64,000 bases of DNA from Bog-950 sp964493695 (GTDB lineage Bacteria > Bacteroidota > Bacteroidia > Chitinophagales > LD1): contig CAZBPG010000002.1 of NCBI GenBank assembly GCA_964493695.1, positions 62,001 through 126,000 on the forward strand. The letters run 5' to 3'. The first letter of the stretch is position 1. The number at the start of each line of letters is the position of its first letter. Under the pieces are notes generated by a model. The model saw only the letters and a list, made by a program, of their open reading frames with translations, did no database searches and was not told the DNA's origin. Positions 47,714-56,851 of this stretch are shown here, one piece after another. A program made the position numbers and the translations under genes.

Positions 47714-48433
47714 TCAATCAAGAATTTCTTCCAGTATTTCCGGGCTCTTCAAACTGAAGTTCTCTAAGTGCAGTTGATAGTAATTCAACAAATTTCTCAT
47801 CATCTGTTTTCGTTCTGCTCTCGGAATTTTCAGCGTTGAGTTTTCAAACAGGTTTATCTCCAGCAAGTCGTTCAGCAAACTACTCTCCTTTTTATTCATG
47901 ATGTTCAAAGTGCTTTGCCGGGAAGTGAAGACACCTTCACTCATTTCGAAAAATGGATTTTCGTCAGAAAAATTTCCGTGAGGCGCAAAGCCGAGATAGC
48001 GAGATAAGTGAACGAGAAACAACAGGTGAAAATCGGGATTCAGTTTTTTCTCTTCGTCTAAAGCGCAAAGAGATTCGTAAATAAATTCAAACATTTCCAT
48101 GTTTGGTTCATGTTCGCGGATTGATTTTGAAATTACTTCCAACAGAAAAAAGGAAATGGTTGACTTTAAAGTATCAAAGGGAATAGATTGGTAGACAAAC
48201 GCCCTTCTGAATTCTTTGATGTATTGAAGCTGTTTGTTTTCCCGGTGCGAAACCTCCATTTCTAAAAGCGTAAGTGGTTGCAGCATAGCAGCTTTCGATT
48301 TAGACTTTGCCGTTCGCACTCCTTTTACGATGTATGATTGCAAACCGAGTTTCTCGGTATAAATTTTTGAAATCACACTTGTTTCAGAATACTTAATGGT
48401 ATGTAAAACGATACCTCTTGTTTTGTGATACAC
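47714..48433 (-). CDS. recO: DNA repair protein RecO
   Basis: RecO mediates strand annealing and, with RecR, RecA loading. It has 239 residues. The N-terminal OB-fold start is clear (MYHKTRGIVLHTIKYSETSVISKIYTEKLGLQSYIVKGVR), followed by LQPLTLLEMEV and the helical C-terminal domain (LHLLFLVHLSRYLGFAPHG type). The zinc-binding cysteines found in some RecO proteins are absent here, as I see no CxxC pair. It is convergent and directly abutting with the small secreted gene. Confidence 0.93.
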   Translation of the reverse strand: MYHKTRGIVLHTIKYSETSVISKIYTEKLGLQSYIVKGVRTAKSKSKAAMLQPLTLLEMEVSHRENKQLQYIKEFRRAFVYQSIPFDTLKSTISFFLLEVISKSIREHEPNMEMFEFIYESLCALDEEKKLNPDFHLLFLVHLSRYLGFAPHGNFSDENPFFEMSEGVFTSRQSTLNIMNKKESSLLNDLLEINLFENSTLKIPRAERKQMMRNLLNYYQLHLENFSLKSPEILEEILD

Positions 48434-48461
48434 TATTAAGTGGTTTTCTATTTTTACGCTG

Positions 48462-50078
48462 ATGCGAATATCATCCGTTCCGGTAATTTTTTTCGGCTCA
48501 TTTTTTCTTGCGCTGCTTATCTATTTTCCTGCCGCTAATGCCAAGTGTACGTTCGATTTTCTTGACTTTATAGGCAGTTATGAAAAAAGCGGCTGGAACA
48601 TCTGGTATGCCGAAACCCACCACGTTTCGCCTTACATAGTTTCGAAGATAATAGTTACCTCTTTGTATTTGCTGTTAAGTTTCTCAGGTCTAAAGTGGCA
48701 TTTGGTTTCCTGTGTGTTAGTAGCTCTCGATGCTGCACTACTTTTTGTCTTACTAAGAAACCTATTGCAAAAACATGATACAGAAATTGCAGAAGGCGCA
48801 GCGGCAGCATCTTCACTTGTTTTTCTGCTGGTGCCGTATCACACAGAAGCCATTGTATGGGTAGGGGCATTTAACTATTTAATGATAGGCACCTTCGTTT
48901 TATCGGGCTTGTACTTTACAATAAAGTTTTCGGAAGATTTTTCAGCCCGATGGATAGTGTTATCAGCCATTAGTTTTCTTCTTGCTGCATTTACGCATGA
49001 GTGGGGATTGTTTGGTATTGCAGCAGCTTTATTGGTTTACCTGTTTTTAGTTCCGCAGAGAAAATTGTTTACAGCATCCTCGTTCTTGTTGGGCGCGGTT
49101 TGTATGGTGGTGATAGGTGTTTACTTATTCAACCAATGGCTTTCGGGCGAATGGATATCGCATTATGGTGCCGATGTACACCTGCATTTTCAGTGGCGCG
49201 AAATGACCGCAATGTTTTACAAGTACATTTTTAAAATTGTTTTCCTCTCGGGGTTTTGGCCTGGGCATTTACAAAGTAAAGTGTACAACTGGCTTTTGTT
49301 GCCATTGCCCAATACGCTTCTTTGTATTGTGCTGTTGTCGGTTATTCTGTTTAGCACTTACAAAGTGTTTGTCAGCCGCAGCTGCCTGTCTGTTATCTGT
49401 TTACTGTTCTTGCTTTTTACGCTCTTTGTGTTTCCAGTGCTTAACCTGTACTTTCCACACTGGACAAAAATAATGGCCGATAGATATTGCTATCTCACGG
49501 CTGCTTTTTTACTCAGCGCCATTGTTATCGGTTTGTTTATGAGCGGAAAATACTTGCGTTGGTTGTTGGCGCCTTACGCTGTGTTGTTTACATACATGCT
49601 TGCACAAAACATTATTAACTGGAATTATGCAGGTAAAATCACCGCAGCCCTCGAACACAATTTTGAAGGATACGGCAGCAGCCGTGTTTTTTTTCTGAAC
49701 ATGCCCGATAACTTTAAAGGTGCTTATATGCTGCGAAGCGGATTTGGCAGCGGAATGACAGCCCGGTGTGTAAAGCACACCAATAGCACTCCTTGCAGTG
49801 AGCAACTGTATGATGTGGTTTCTTACAACCTCTGCACGCCTGCTGATTCGGCAAGTGTGGAAGTAAAAGACAGCACCACACTTTATGTGAGGTTGAGCAA
49901 TACAGGTTCGTGGTGTTGGTATTATGGCGGTGGCGGGCACAATTATGAAAATGATTTGTTTAAAGTGGAGTTAGAAAAAAACACCAACGCCTACACTGTA
50001 AATTTCAAAAGCAAAAAGCCGGATGATATTTTTCTTTACCAAACAGGCAGCCGGTGGCAGCCGGTAAATAATTTTTGA
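48462..50078 (+). CDS. Polytopic membrane protein, GT-C-like, paralog 1
   Basis: A 538-residue protein with about ten or eleven membrane helices (residues 1-400) and a periplasmic-type C-terminal domain (about 410-538). The loop after the first helix (CTFDFLDFIGSYEKSGW) is in the place where GT-C enzymes carry catalytic acids. PYHTEAIVWVGAFNYLMIG and the C-terminal FFLNMPDNFKGAYMLRSGFG and IFLYQTGSRWQPV recur in the next gene, showing a tandem duplication. It may be a glycosyltransferase or oligosaccharide-chain protein; I cannot name the substrate. It diverges from recO across 28 bp. Confidence 0.6.
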   Translation: MRISSVPVIFFGSFFLALLIYFPAANAKCTFDFLDFIGSYEKSGWNIWYAETHHVSPYIVSKIIVTSLYLLLSFSGLKWHLVSCVLVALDAALLFVLLRNLLQKHDTEIAEGAAAASSLVFLLVPYHTEAIVWVGAFNYLMIGTFVLSGLYFTIKFSEDFSARWIVLSAISFLLAAFTHEWGLFGIAAALLVYLFLVPQRKLFTASSFLLGAVCMVVIGVYLFNQWLSGEWISHYGADVHLHFQWREMTAMFYKYIFKIVFLSGFWPGHLQSKVYNWLLLPLPNTLLCIVLLSVILFSTYKVFVSRSCLSVICLLFLLFTLFVFPVLNLYFPHWTKIMADRYCYLTAAFLLSAIVIGLFMSGKYLRWLLAPYAVLFTYMLAQNIINWNYAGKITAALEHNFEGYGSSRVFFLNMPDNFKGAYMLRSGFGSGMTARCVKHTNSTPCSEQLYDVVSYNLCTPADSASVEVKDSTTLYVRLSNTGSWCWYYGGGGHNYENDLFKVELEKNTNAYTVNFKSKKPDDIFLYQTGSRWQPVNNF

Positions 50079-50081
50079 GTT

Positions 50082-51701
50082 ATGAAGAAGCTCGCGGTAT
50101 TTCTGTTTTTTTTTACTGTTGCATTGTTGGTGTACTACTGCACAGCCGGTGGTGGTTTTGTAACCGATGAGATTGGCTGGCTGCAAAACTATCAGGCAAC
50201 TGGTTGGAAAGGAACTTTCAACGCCTTTAACGACAAGTCACCTCATTACGTGTATCACCTTGTTGGTTTTACACTTTGGAAAATGTTCGGACTGCACGGC
50301 AAAGGGTGGATGGTGTTTTTTGTTTTGCTCCATGCTCTTAACGCAACGCTGAGTTTTATTGTTTTCAAAAAGCTGCTTGCAAAGGCAGAAGTGTCATCGC
50401 CTCAGTTAATTGCGCTGGCGGGCAGTTTGCTTTTTTTGCTTTCACCATACCAAACAGAACCATTGGTTTGGTACGCCTGTGTGCACTATTTGGTTTGTGC
50501 TGCTTTGGTCTTGCTGGCCATAAACGCATTTGTAGAATACAATGAAAGCGAAGAGCGCAAACAGGTATTGGTTTTTTATACCACCGCTTTTCTCGCTGCC
50601 TTTACTCTCGAAATTAGTTTCTCCCTTCCTTTCATCATCGCCTCGCTCATTTTGTTTTTCCCTTTTGGTAAAACAAATTCAGAAAAGACAAAGCAGTTTA
50701 TGCTTTTTGTATTGCCATCGATTGTACTTGTGTTACTCTATTTTCTTATCACTAAATTATTGCGCGGCAATTTTGCGGGGCACTATGGGGCAGCCACGCA
50801 CTTTAATATGGATATTCAATTGCTGATGGGTAATCTGGCAAAATACTCTGCCAAGGTTTTTGCGCTTACCCAATTTCTGGAGTACGATAAACGCAACACA
50901 CTATATGTGTTTTTTGAGCAAGAAAAATTTGCTTTTCTGCTAGCTGCATTTTTTTGTTTAACCGCAACAATTTTTGTGGTAAAATACAAACAGCTTTCAA
51001 AAAAATTAGTTGTATTGGCTTTACTCTTTGCCATGTTTGTGTTTGCACTTCTACCTATACTTAATTTGTATTTCTCATCTATAGTAAATGTAGAGGGCGA
51101 CCGCTTTACATATTTCGCTTCAGTGTTTGCCGGTCAGATGGTGGCGTTCTCACTCGTTTCGCTGTTAGGTGTTTGGGGTTGGGCTCCTGTAGCGGTGTTT
51201 TTGTTTTTCAACACAAAATATCTTTTGGTTAACACAGCAAGCTGGCACCATAACCGGAATCTGAATTTTTCGCTTTGCGAAAAATTCAGATGGTACAATG
51301 CCCCACACATTTATCTACTCAATCTTCCCGATAATATCAACGGCACCTACATGTTTCGTTCGTTTGCACCCGATAATTCTTTTGCCGAAACGCTTGCCTT
51401 GCGCTATGGAAAAGATGTGGAAAACAAGACCACCGAAATTCTGGAATATAACATGAATCAACCCACCGATGGTGTTCGAGTTGAAAAAGTTTCGGACAAC
51501 GAATTGAAGGTAGTGTTTACCGGAGCGGGCAACTGGTGGTGGGCAAAAGGAATTGGCGGTGGCAGTTATACTACAGATAACTATGAAGCGAAAATAGATG
51601 AATGGGGAGTTGGTTATTCTGTTGTTTTCAAAAACAAAACTCCGGACGCTGTATACCTATATCAGCAGGGCGATGAATGGAAACAGGTAGAAGATTTTTA
51701 G
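50082..51701 (+). CDS. Polytopic membrane protein, GT-C-like, paralog 2
   Basis: A 539-residue protein, almost the same length and layout as its upstream neighbour, from which it is separated by 3 bp. Matching signatures include LLSPYQTEPLVWYACVHYLVCAALVL, YLLNLPDNINGTYMFRSFAPDNSF and the final VYLYQQGDEWKQVEDF. The N-terminal loop (TAGGGFVTDEIGWLQNYQATGW) aligns with that of paralog 1. The two have diverged strongly elsewhere, so the duplication is old. Probably a membrane enzyme of surface glycan synthesis. It converges on the next gene with a 4-bp gap. Confidence 0.6.
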   Translation: MKKLAVFLFFFTVALLVYYCTAGGGFVTDEIGWLQNYQATGWKGTFNAFNDKSPHYVYHLVGFTLWKMFGLHGKGWMVFFVLLHALNATLSFIVFKKLLAKAEVSSPQLIALAGSLLFLLSPYQTEPLVWYACVHYLVCAALVLLAINAFVEYNESEERKQVLVFYTTAFLAAFTLEISFSLPFIIASLILFFPFGKTNSEKTKQFMLFVLPSIVLVLLYFLITKLLRGNFAGHYGAATHFNMDIQLLMGNLAKYSAKVFALTQFLEYDKRNTLYVFFEQEKFAFLLAAFFCLTATIFVVKYKQLSKKLVVLALLFAMFVFALLPILNLYFSSIVNVEGDRFTYFASVFAGQMVAFSLVSLLGVWGWAPVAVFLFFNTKYLLVNTASWHHNRNLNFSLCEKFRWYNAPHIYLLNLPDNINGTYMFRSFAPDNSFAETLALRYGKDVENKTTEILEYNMNQPTDGVRVEKVSDNELKVVFTGAGNWWWAKGIGGGSYTTDNYEAKIDEWGVGYSVVFKNKTPDAVYLYQQGDEWKQVEDF

Positions 51702-51705
51702 GAAT

Positions 51706-53244
51706 TCAATGCTTCAAATCTGAAGTGTCTTTATACAAAGTAAACTGCCAGTTTTTATAAACCTCTGTAACGTTACCGGCATTTAAGTCCAAGATACTTT
51801 TGTAATCATTCTCCGCTAATTGATTACTGTATAAATAGTAGCGAACACCTTGCTCTTTCAGCTTAGCAAGATTATAGGCAGCCGCAGAATCGCAGTTAAA
51901 ATAGGTGCTGTGTTTTCCGGTAAACAAAGCGAGTGCACGCGGCTTGTTAAACACTACTTTTTCGTTTTCCGGAAATTCATTTTTTACATAACGGAAAATA
52001 TCCTGACAGTCGTTTTCATAAGGGCCGGGGACAGTTTCGGGTGTGTTGTGAAAGAGATACTGTAAGTGGTCGTAATACGTAACAAGAAAAAGAACAGCTA
52101 TGACAGGTTTTAAAAACGCACGATTTATTCTGAGAAGATTAGCTGCTTCGCGCAAACTCCAAAACAGGTAGAAGATTAAAAGCGGATGCACAGGGGCTAT
52201 GTACCGGTAATCAGCCTGCACGGGGTAGATGAGTATTAAAGCCAAATACATCAGCACCACCCATTCGTAAAAAGAATTTTGTCGTGCAAATTTTAAAACA
52301 AATCCGGCTATGGTTAGCGCTAATACTGCCCACGAAAAAACAATGCCGACTGTAGCCAATGCAGGGTCCGTGCTTCTGAAAAGTTTCATGTAGTTAAGCC
52401 CGTGCGCTTTTGTGTTAGCTATTAGGGTGGTTGGTAATTTGGCTACATCAAAAATTTCGAATGAATAGCTTTCGTATCTGAACTGCGGAGGAAACAAAAA
52501 GTAGTTGAAGCAGATGTAAATGGCTACGGGAATGATTATTAAAGCCAGCAAATTTTTAATTGGAAGCAACTCTGCAATCGAGCTGCCTTTTCGTGATTCG
52601 AAAAATTTCTGCCAAACAAAATTTGCCATTAATGCAGGCACTACTACAATACCTACGGTGCGCGTTACAATTGCAAAACCAAAAAATAAAGCGGCTGCTA
52701 CACTCCATCCTAAAGATTTCGAAACTTTGTTGGCTACTATCCAACTTCCTGCAAATAGCCAAAGGGCAAAAGGAACATCGCTGGTGATTAGTAATTTTAG
52801 CCAAAGCATAAAGTTGGGATAGAAAGCAACTATCAAAAGAACGCAACTGGTAACAACCGAAAAATGTTTTCTACAAAAAACATACGTGAGCATAGCCCAG
52901 AGCACGTAAATAGCCGACAGATAAAACGAAAAAGCATACATGCTGAAACCAAAACATTTGTAAACGGGTAGCAGCAAAAGTGAAAACCCTACAGGGGCAG
53001 AAGGAATAATAGAGCAGAAGCCCGGCACATAATCGTAGGTGATAGAGTCAAAAGTTTTTCCTTCGCTGATGTTGATGGCTTGCTGAACATATACCGCAAA
53101 GTCATCGCCCCAGTGCTGGCTGCTGCGTACATTAAACCATAGCAAAGGAAGTAGAACAACGATCACACAAATCCATTCTACTATTTGTCTACCCGATTTT
53201 TTTTCTGAATCATTTATAGAAGCAGTAGTAGCGGAAAGCATCAT
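51706..53244 (-). CDS. Membrane glycosyltransferase-like protein (PMT/DUF2029-type)
   Basis: 512 residues from ATG 53244. An upstream in-frame start at 53367 would overlap porZ and add residues shared with its antisense frame, so it is rejected. There are about ten membrane helices. The first periplasmic loop contains WGDDFAVYVQQAINISEGKTFD, with paired aspartates as in GT-C mannosyltransferases, and a later VQADYRYIAPVHPLLIFYLFW matches the 'RY..p..P.l' motif. It lies 13 bp downstream of porZ on the same strand, so co-transcription with porZ is likely. The substrate is unknown. Confidence 0.7.
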   Translation of the reverse strand: MMLSATTASINDSEKKSGRQIVEWICVIVVLLPLLWFNVRSSQHWGDDFAVYVQQAINISEGKTFDSITYDYVPGFCSIIPSAPVGFSLLLLPVYKCFGFSMYAFSFYLSAIYVLWAMLTYVFCRKHFSVVTSCVLLIVAFYPNFMLWLKLLITSDVPFALWLFAGSWIVANKVSKSLGWSVAAALFFGFAIVTRTVGIVVVPALMANFVWQKFFESRKGSSIAELLPIKNLLALIIIPVAIYICFNYFLFPPQFRYESYSFEIFDVAKLPTTLIANTKAHGLNYMKLFRSTDPALATVGIVFSWAVLALTIAGFVLKFARQNSFYEWVVLMYLALILIYPVQADYRYIAPVHPLLIFYLFWSLREAANLLRINRAFLKPVIAVLFLVTYYDHLQYLFHNTPETVPGPYENDCQDIFRYVKNEFPENEKVVFNKPRALALFTGKHSTYFNCDSAAAYNLAKLKEQGVRYYLYSNQLAENDYKSILDLNAGNVTEVYKNWQFTLYKDTSDLKH

Positions 53245-53257
53245 GCAGCAAGTATGG

Positions 53258-55585
53258 TTAGTTAAGTAGCAGAATTTTAGCCACCTGTTTTTCTTTACCC
53301 AAATCAGTAGAACTAAAAACAAGATACACACCGCTTTTAGCGCGGTCGCCTTTGTATCCTTTGCCATCCCAAATCATTTGTGTGCCATGGGCTTTGCCCT
53401 GATAAACCATAGTACCGGTAACATCCGTAATTTTCACATACGCATTATCCGTAAGTCCCTTAATGGCAATAGGGCCAGTGTAGTCGGGTTTAACGGGATT
53501 GGGATAAACCAACGCTCCATCACAATCATCGCATTCTCCCATCGCATCTCCCTGATAACTTACAATCCCCCCTAGTGTGCCGACAAATACTTCTCCTGTT
53601 TTATCATCTATTGAAATATCAGTAATCTGATTACTTGGCAACGGACTGTTATCTATGGTAAACTTCAACAATTCCTTTTTGCCATCATCAGATATCAGCC
53701 ATAGCCCGTTAGTGGTTCCAATCCATTTTCTGTTAGCAGCATCTACCGCAATAGCGCGTACACTTTCTGTTCCGAACAGGTAGCCGATATAACCATCGCG
53801 CTCCACTTTTATCTGGTCCGCATCACAACCGTTACTGGTAAGCACGCTGCCGGGGCAGTAAAAAACTCCAATGCCCTGCGATGTTCCAGCCCAAATATTC
53901 CCGTCCTTATCTTCGGCTATGCTGAAAACCATAGGGTCCGGCAATCCACCGGTACCGGATCCGGTGTTCAGTATTCTTGATACATCATCAGTCGGATCAT
54001 CCGGTGTTCCGTTGTTGCTCCAAACCAACAAACCTTCTCCGCTTCCGCGAACAGGTGCCCAGAGTTGCCCGTTTTGGTCTATCAGCATTCGCTTCATCAG
54101 AGCAAATGAATAAGGAACAGAAAACTCTTTCCATTCACCTCCGTCAGCCGGAATCATCTTAATTGGTTTAGTTGCCCCTGAATTTCCAATCCATACATTT
54201 CCGTTCCGGTCGGTGGTCATAGCACTTATTTTTGTGCGCTGTGTATCGCCTGCAGCACCTTCTAACATGCTGTTCCATTTATCGTAAAGAGTGATGTTCC
54301 CCCAGTTGTTGTCTACCTCAATCAGCCCCGACAAAAAAGAGCCGAAGTATGTTTTGTCTCGTTCCCTACAGGTTGCCGTACTTAAAACATCGGTATAATT
54401 AGCCATTGGAGCAAACGAATATTGATTGGTCGTTTTCCATTGATTGTTTTTATAAACAAAAAAACCATCACGGTTCCAGGTAAAGCCCCACGAATCATCT
54501 ACACCACCCGGTGCTACGTTCAGAGTGCCGTCAACTGCATCTACATCAAAAACCGCTGAGCTTCCCGGTCCGTCCGGTACAATACGCTCTAAGTTTCCAT
54601 TGTTGTTTTTAAACAAACCGCCCCAGGCATCTGCTTCCCAGGCAACACCACTGCTTTCAAACCAGCCCATAGGCCTTAAATGTTGAGCAGTTAAAGTGGT
54701 AAGTACTCCGGAGACATCTGTCTTTCCGTTCTTGCCCGAAAAATCGCTGGTGCTCCATGTGGTAAAATAAAGATTGTTGTTCGTTACGTTCAAACCTGTG
54801 AATGTATCGGGGGTATTAAAATATTTTTTTAACCAAGCGGTGCCGTTGAATTCGTAAAGTGTATCGCAACCGGTAACTGCAATTACTGCGTACACTTTAT
54901 TGTTATATGCAGCAACAAAGGTTGCTTTCTTCTTAGGCAGGTTTTGGGTGGTATCGTATAAAATCCAGTTATTAAAATTTTGAAGATTGGGAGAATTGAG
55001 CGGAGCGTGTTTCACTCCTTCCTCGGTAGCGGCATAAATATTTGTTCCGTCAGCTGCAGCGGAGTAAACTTTTACCTGCCCGCCATTGGAACCAATTATA
55101 TAAGTATTGCTGATTTCCTTTTTTGTGAGGTCAATGACCGAAACACCCATGTCGCTGGAAACGTAAGCATTGCCATTGTAAAAGGATATGCCATTAATAG
55201 AAATGGCACTGATGGTGTTTTTGTTTTTGATGTCCGGAATATTGTAAACATCAGTTCCGTTATAAATCAAATCGAGATTGCTGTTGTTATAGGCAATGGC
55301 CAGTACTTTTGAAGCCGGATCGTAATTGGCTATTTTGATTCCCACATCGCTTAGTCCGTTTGCCTTATCGTAAATCTGAATAGTACCGGTATTCTTTTCG
55401 TACGAAAAAACAGTTTTGGATGCAATGGAATAAACTTTGTCTCCGGCATCGAAGACTCCTGATGAATTGCCGTAGGGCATAAAAGTTTTCCAGGTGCCTA
55501 AAGCACGCTCCTGTGAAAAGGAAAACTGAAAAACGGAAGACAAAACAACACTTGCTAAAAGCGATTTTGAAAGGCTAAAACTCAT
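53258..55585 (-). CDS. porZ: PorZ-like type IX secretion beta-propeller protein
   Basis: 775 residues. A signal peptide (SLLASVVLSSVFQFSFS) is followed by an N-terminal propeller starting ALGTWKTFMPYGNSSGVFDAGDKVYSIASKTVFSYEK, the typical opening of PorZ. Two-component-regulator-type propeller blades follow: DRNGNVWIGNSGA, EDKDGNIWAGTSQGIGVF, RKWIGTTNGLWLISDD. The C-terminal domain (ALVYPNPVKPDYTGPIAIKGL, YVKITDVTGTMVYQG, KSGVYLVFSS) is a type A sorting-like domain, as in PorZ. PorZ is part of the cell-surface attachment complex of the T9SS. The giant protein elsewhere in this window would be a natural client. Confidence 0.88.
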   Translation of the reverse strand: MSFSLSKSLLASVVLSSVFQFSFSQERALGTWKTFMPYGNSSGVFDAGDKVYSIASKTVFSYEKNTGTIQIYDKANGLSDVGIKIANYDPASKVLAIAYNNSNLDLIYNGTDVYNIPDIKNKNTISAISINGISFYNGNAYVSSDMGVSVIDLTKKEISNTYIIGSNGGQVKVYSAAADGTNIYAATEEGVKHAPLNSPNLQNFNNWILYDTTQNLPKKKATFVAAYNNKVYAVIAVTGCDTLYEFNGTAWLKKYFNTPDTFTGLNVTNNNLYFTTWSTSDFSGKNGKTDVSGVLTTLTAQHLRPMGWFESSGVAWEADAWGGLFKNNNGNLERIVPDGPGSSAVFDVDAVDGTLNVAPGGVDDSWGFTWNRDGFFVYKNNQWKTTNQYSFAPMANYTDVLSTATCRERDKTYFGSFLSGLIEVDNNWGNITLYDKWNSMLEGAAGDTQRTKISAMTTDRNGNVWIGNSGATKPIKMIPADGGEWKEFSVPYSFALMKRMLIDQNGQLWAPVRGSGEGLLVWSNNGTPDDPTDDVSRILNTGSGTGGLPDPMVFSIAEDKDGNIWAGTSQGIGVFYCPGSVLTSNGCDADQIKVERDGYIGYLFGTESVRAIAVDAANRKWIGTTNGLWLISDDGKKELLKFTIDNSPLPSNQITDISIDDKTGEVFVGTLGGIVSYQGDAMGECDDCDGALVYPNPVKPDYTGPIAIKGLTDNAYVKITDVTGTMVYQGKAHGTQMIWDGKGYKGDRAKSGVYLVFSSTDLGKEKQVAKILLLN

Positions 55586-55646
55586 AGTGCTAAAGTATTA
55601 AAAGCATACATAAACGCTCAGGTTGCAAGTATATTGTGAATGCCCG

Positions 55647-56801
55647 CTACTCTTCTTCAAACCCAACGTTATCGGTTTTTAAACCATACAGGATATTGAA
55701 TACCGGCTGCACATTATAAACCGAGCGGCTGTATTTGTTGGAGAGAATAATGACAGAAGTTGTATCCTGAATGTTACGGTAGAAAACAGTGTTGTTTCCA
55801 TGCCACCAGCCGTTATGATAAACCAAGTATGACGAATCGGGTTGCTGAAGCAACCTCCAGCCGTAACCATAATTTCTTTTTCCCGGCTTTTCGAAACTTC
55901 GCGGGGTGTACGCTTCTTTCATCATTTCCTGAGACAAAAGGTTTCCATCATAAAATGCTTTATCCCACAAAAACATATCGCGAACGGTGGAGTAACAGCC
56001 TTTGTCGCCTACTACTCCGTCAAAACAATCGTTGCGTTGAATTTCCCATTTGGAATTGTAGCTGATGGCAATTTTCCGGTCGGTGCTGTCGGTATAGTCG
56101 TAAATGAAAGTGTGCGCCATGCCGAGTGGTTCAAAGAAGTTATCCTGCATAAACGCTTTAAACTTTTTACCCGAAACTTTTTCGATGATGGAGGCAAGCA
56201 GCAAATAGTTGGTATTGCAGTACTCGAACTTTCTATTTGGTTTTGCATAGGGCGCAGGTTTTTCCTTTGCCATGATTGCAATAACATTTTCGTTAGTGAG
56301 GTATTGACCTTTGTTGCATTTACCGGAACAGAAATAGATGTAATTGGGCAAGCCGGAACGGTGGGAGAGTAAATCTTTTACGCGGATTCCTGAATAAGAA
56401 AGCTGAGGAAAAAATTTTGTCAGGGAATCGTCCAGCGAAAGCAAGCCCTGTTCAACACACCAAAGCACAGCAGTAGCTGTAAGGGTTTTTGAAACCGAGG
56501 CCAGTTGAAAGGAATTAGTATCGGTGAGCAAATCCTTGTTCCGGTAATCGCAATAGCCGAAACATTTTTCGTAAACCGGTTGCCCCCCAACAGCAACCAA
56601 CACACTTCCGCTGAACCCGTTCTGAATGCTTCTGTTGGTGAAAAAAGTATCGAGTGAAAAATGAAGTTGTTTGATACGTCCGTCCGAAGTATCAACTGCG
56701 GAAACAGGAACTGAGTGACGGAGCGGTTTCTTTTGTTTATAGAACTTTACAGCAACAGCAGCCATTACTATTACCATCAAAAGAATGCCGGCTTTTTTCA
56801 C
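55647..56801 (-). CDS. Serine hydrolase (class C beta-lactamase/DD-peptidase fold), copy 1
   Basis: 384 residues from GTG 56801, with an N-terminal membrane anchor (AGILLMVIVMAAVAVKFY). Active-site motifs: SxxK in LASVSKTLTA, YxN in EYCNTNYLLL, and an HNG motif replacing KTG in VYHNGWWHGNNT, as is common in the wider family. Periplasmic hydrolase; it might act on peptidoglycan peptides, esters or amides, and this cannot be told from sequence. The downstream-strand neighbour at 56852 is a clear paralog. Confidence 0.88.
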   Translation of the reverse strand: MKKAGILLMVIVMAAVAVKFYKQKKPLRHSVPVSAVDTSDGRIKQLHFSLDTFFTNRSIQNGFSGSVLVAVGGQPVYEKCFGYCDYRNKDLLTDTNSFQLASVSKTLTATAVLWCVEQGLLSLDDSLTKFFPQLSYSGIRVKDLLSHRSGLPNYIYFCSGKCNKGQYLTNENVIAIMAKEKPAPYAKPNRKFEYCNTNYLLLASIIEKVSGKKFKAFMQDNFFEPLGMAHTFIYDYTDSTDRKIAISYNSKWEIQRNDCFDGVVGDKGCYSTVRDMFLWDKAFYDGNLLSQEMMKEAYTPRSFEKPGKRNYGYGWRLLQQPDSSYLVYHNGWWHGNNTVFYRNIQDTTSVIILSNKYSRSVYNVQPVFNILYGLKTDNVGFEEE

Positions 56802-56851
56802 GCGGGCAAATTAAAAGAAATTGATTCCGGAGGGAATAGAGAGAAATCCGA

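Noticed and set aside
53245..53367. Upstream extension of the minus-strand membrane gene to 53367
   Set aside because: It would overlap the 3' end of porZ and adds a cysteine-rich stretch unlike the family; ATG 53244 gives a 13-bp gap.
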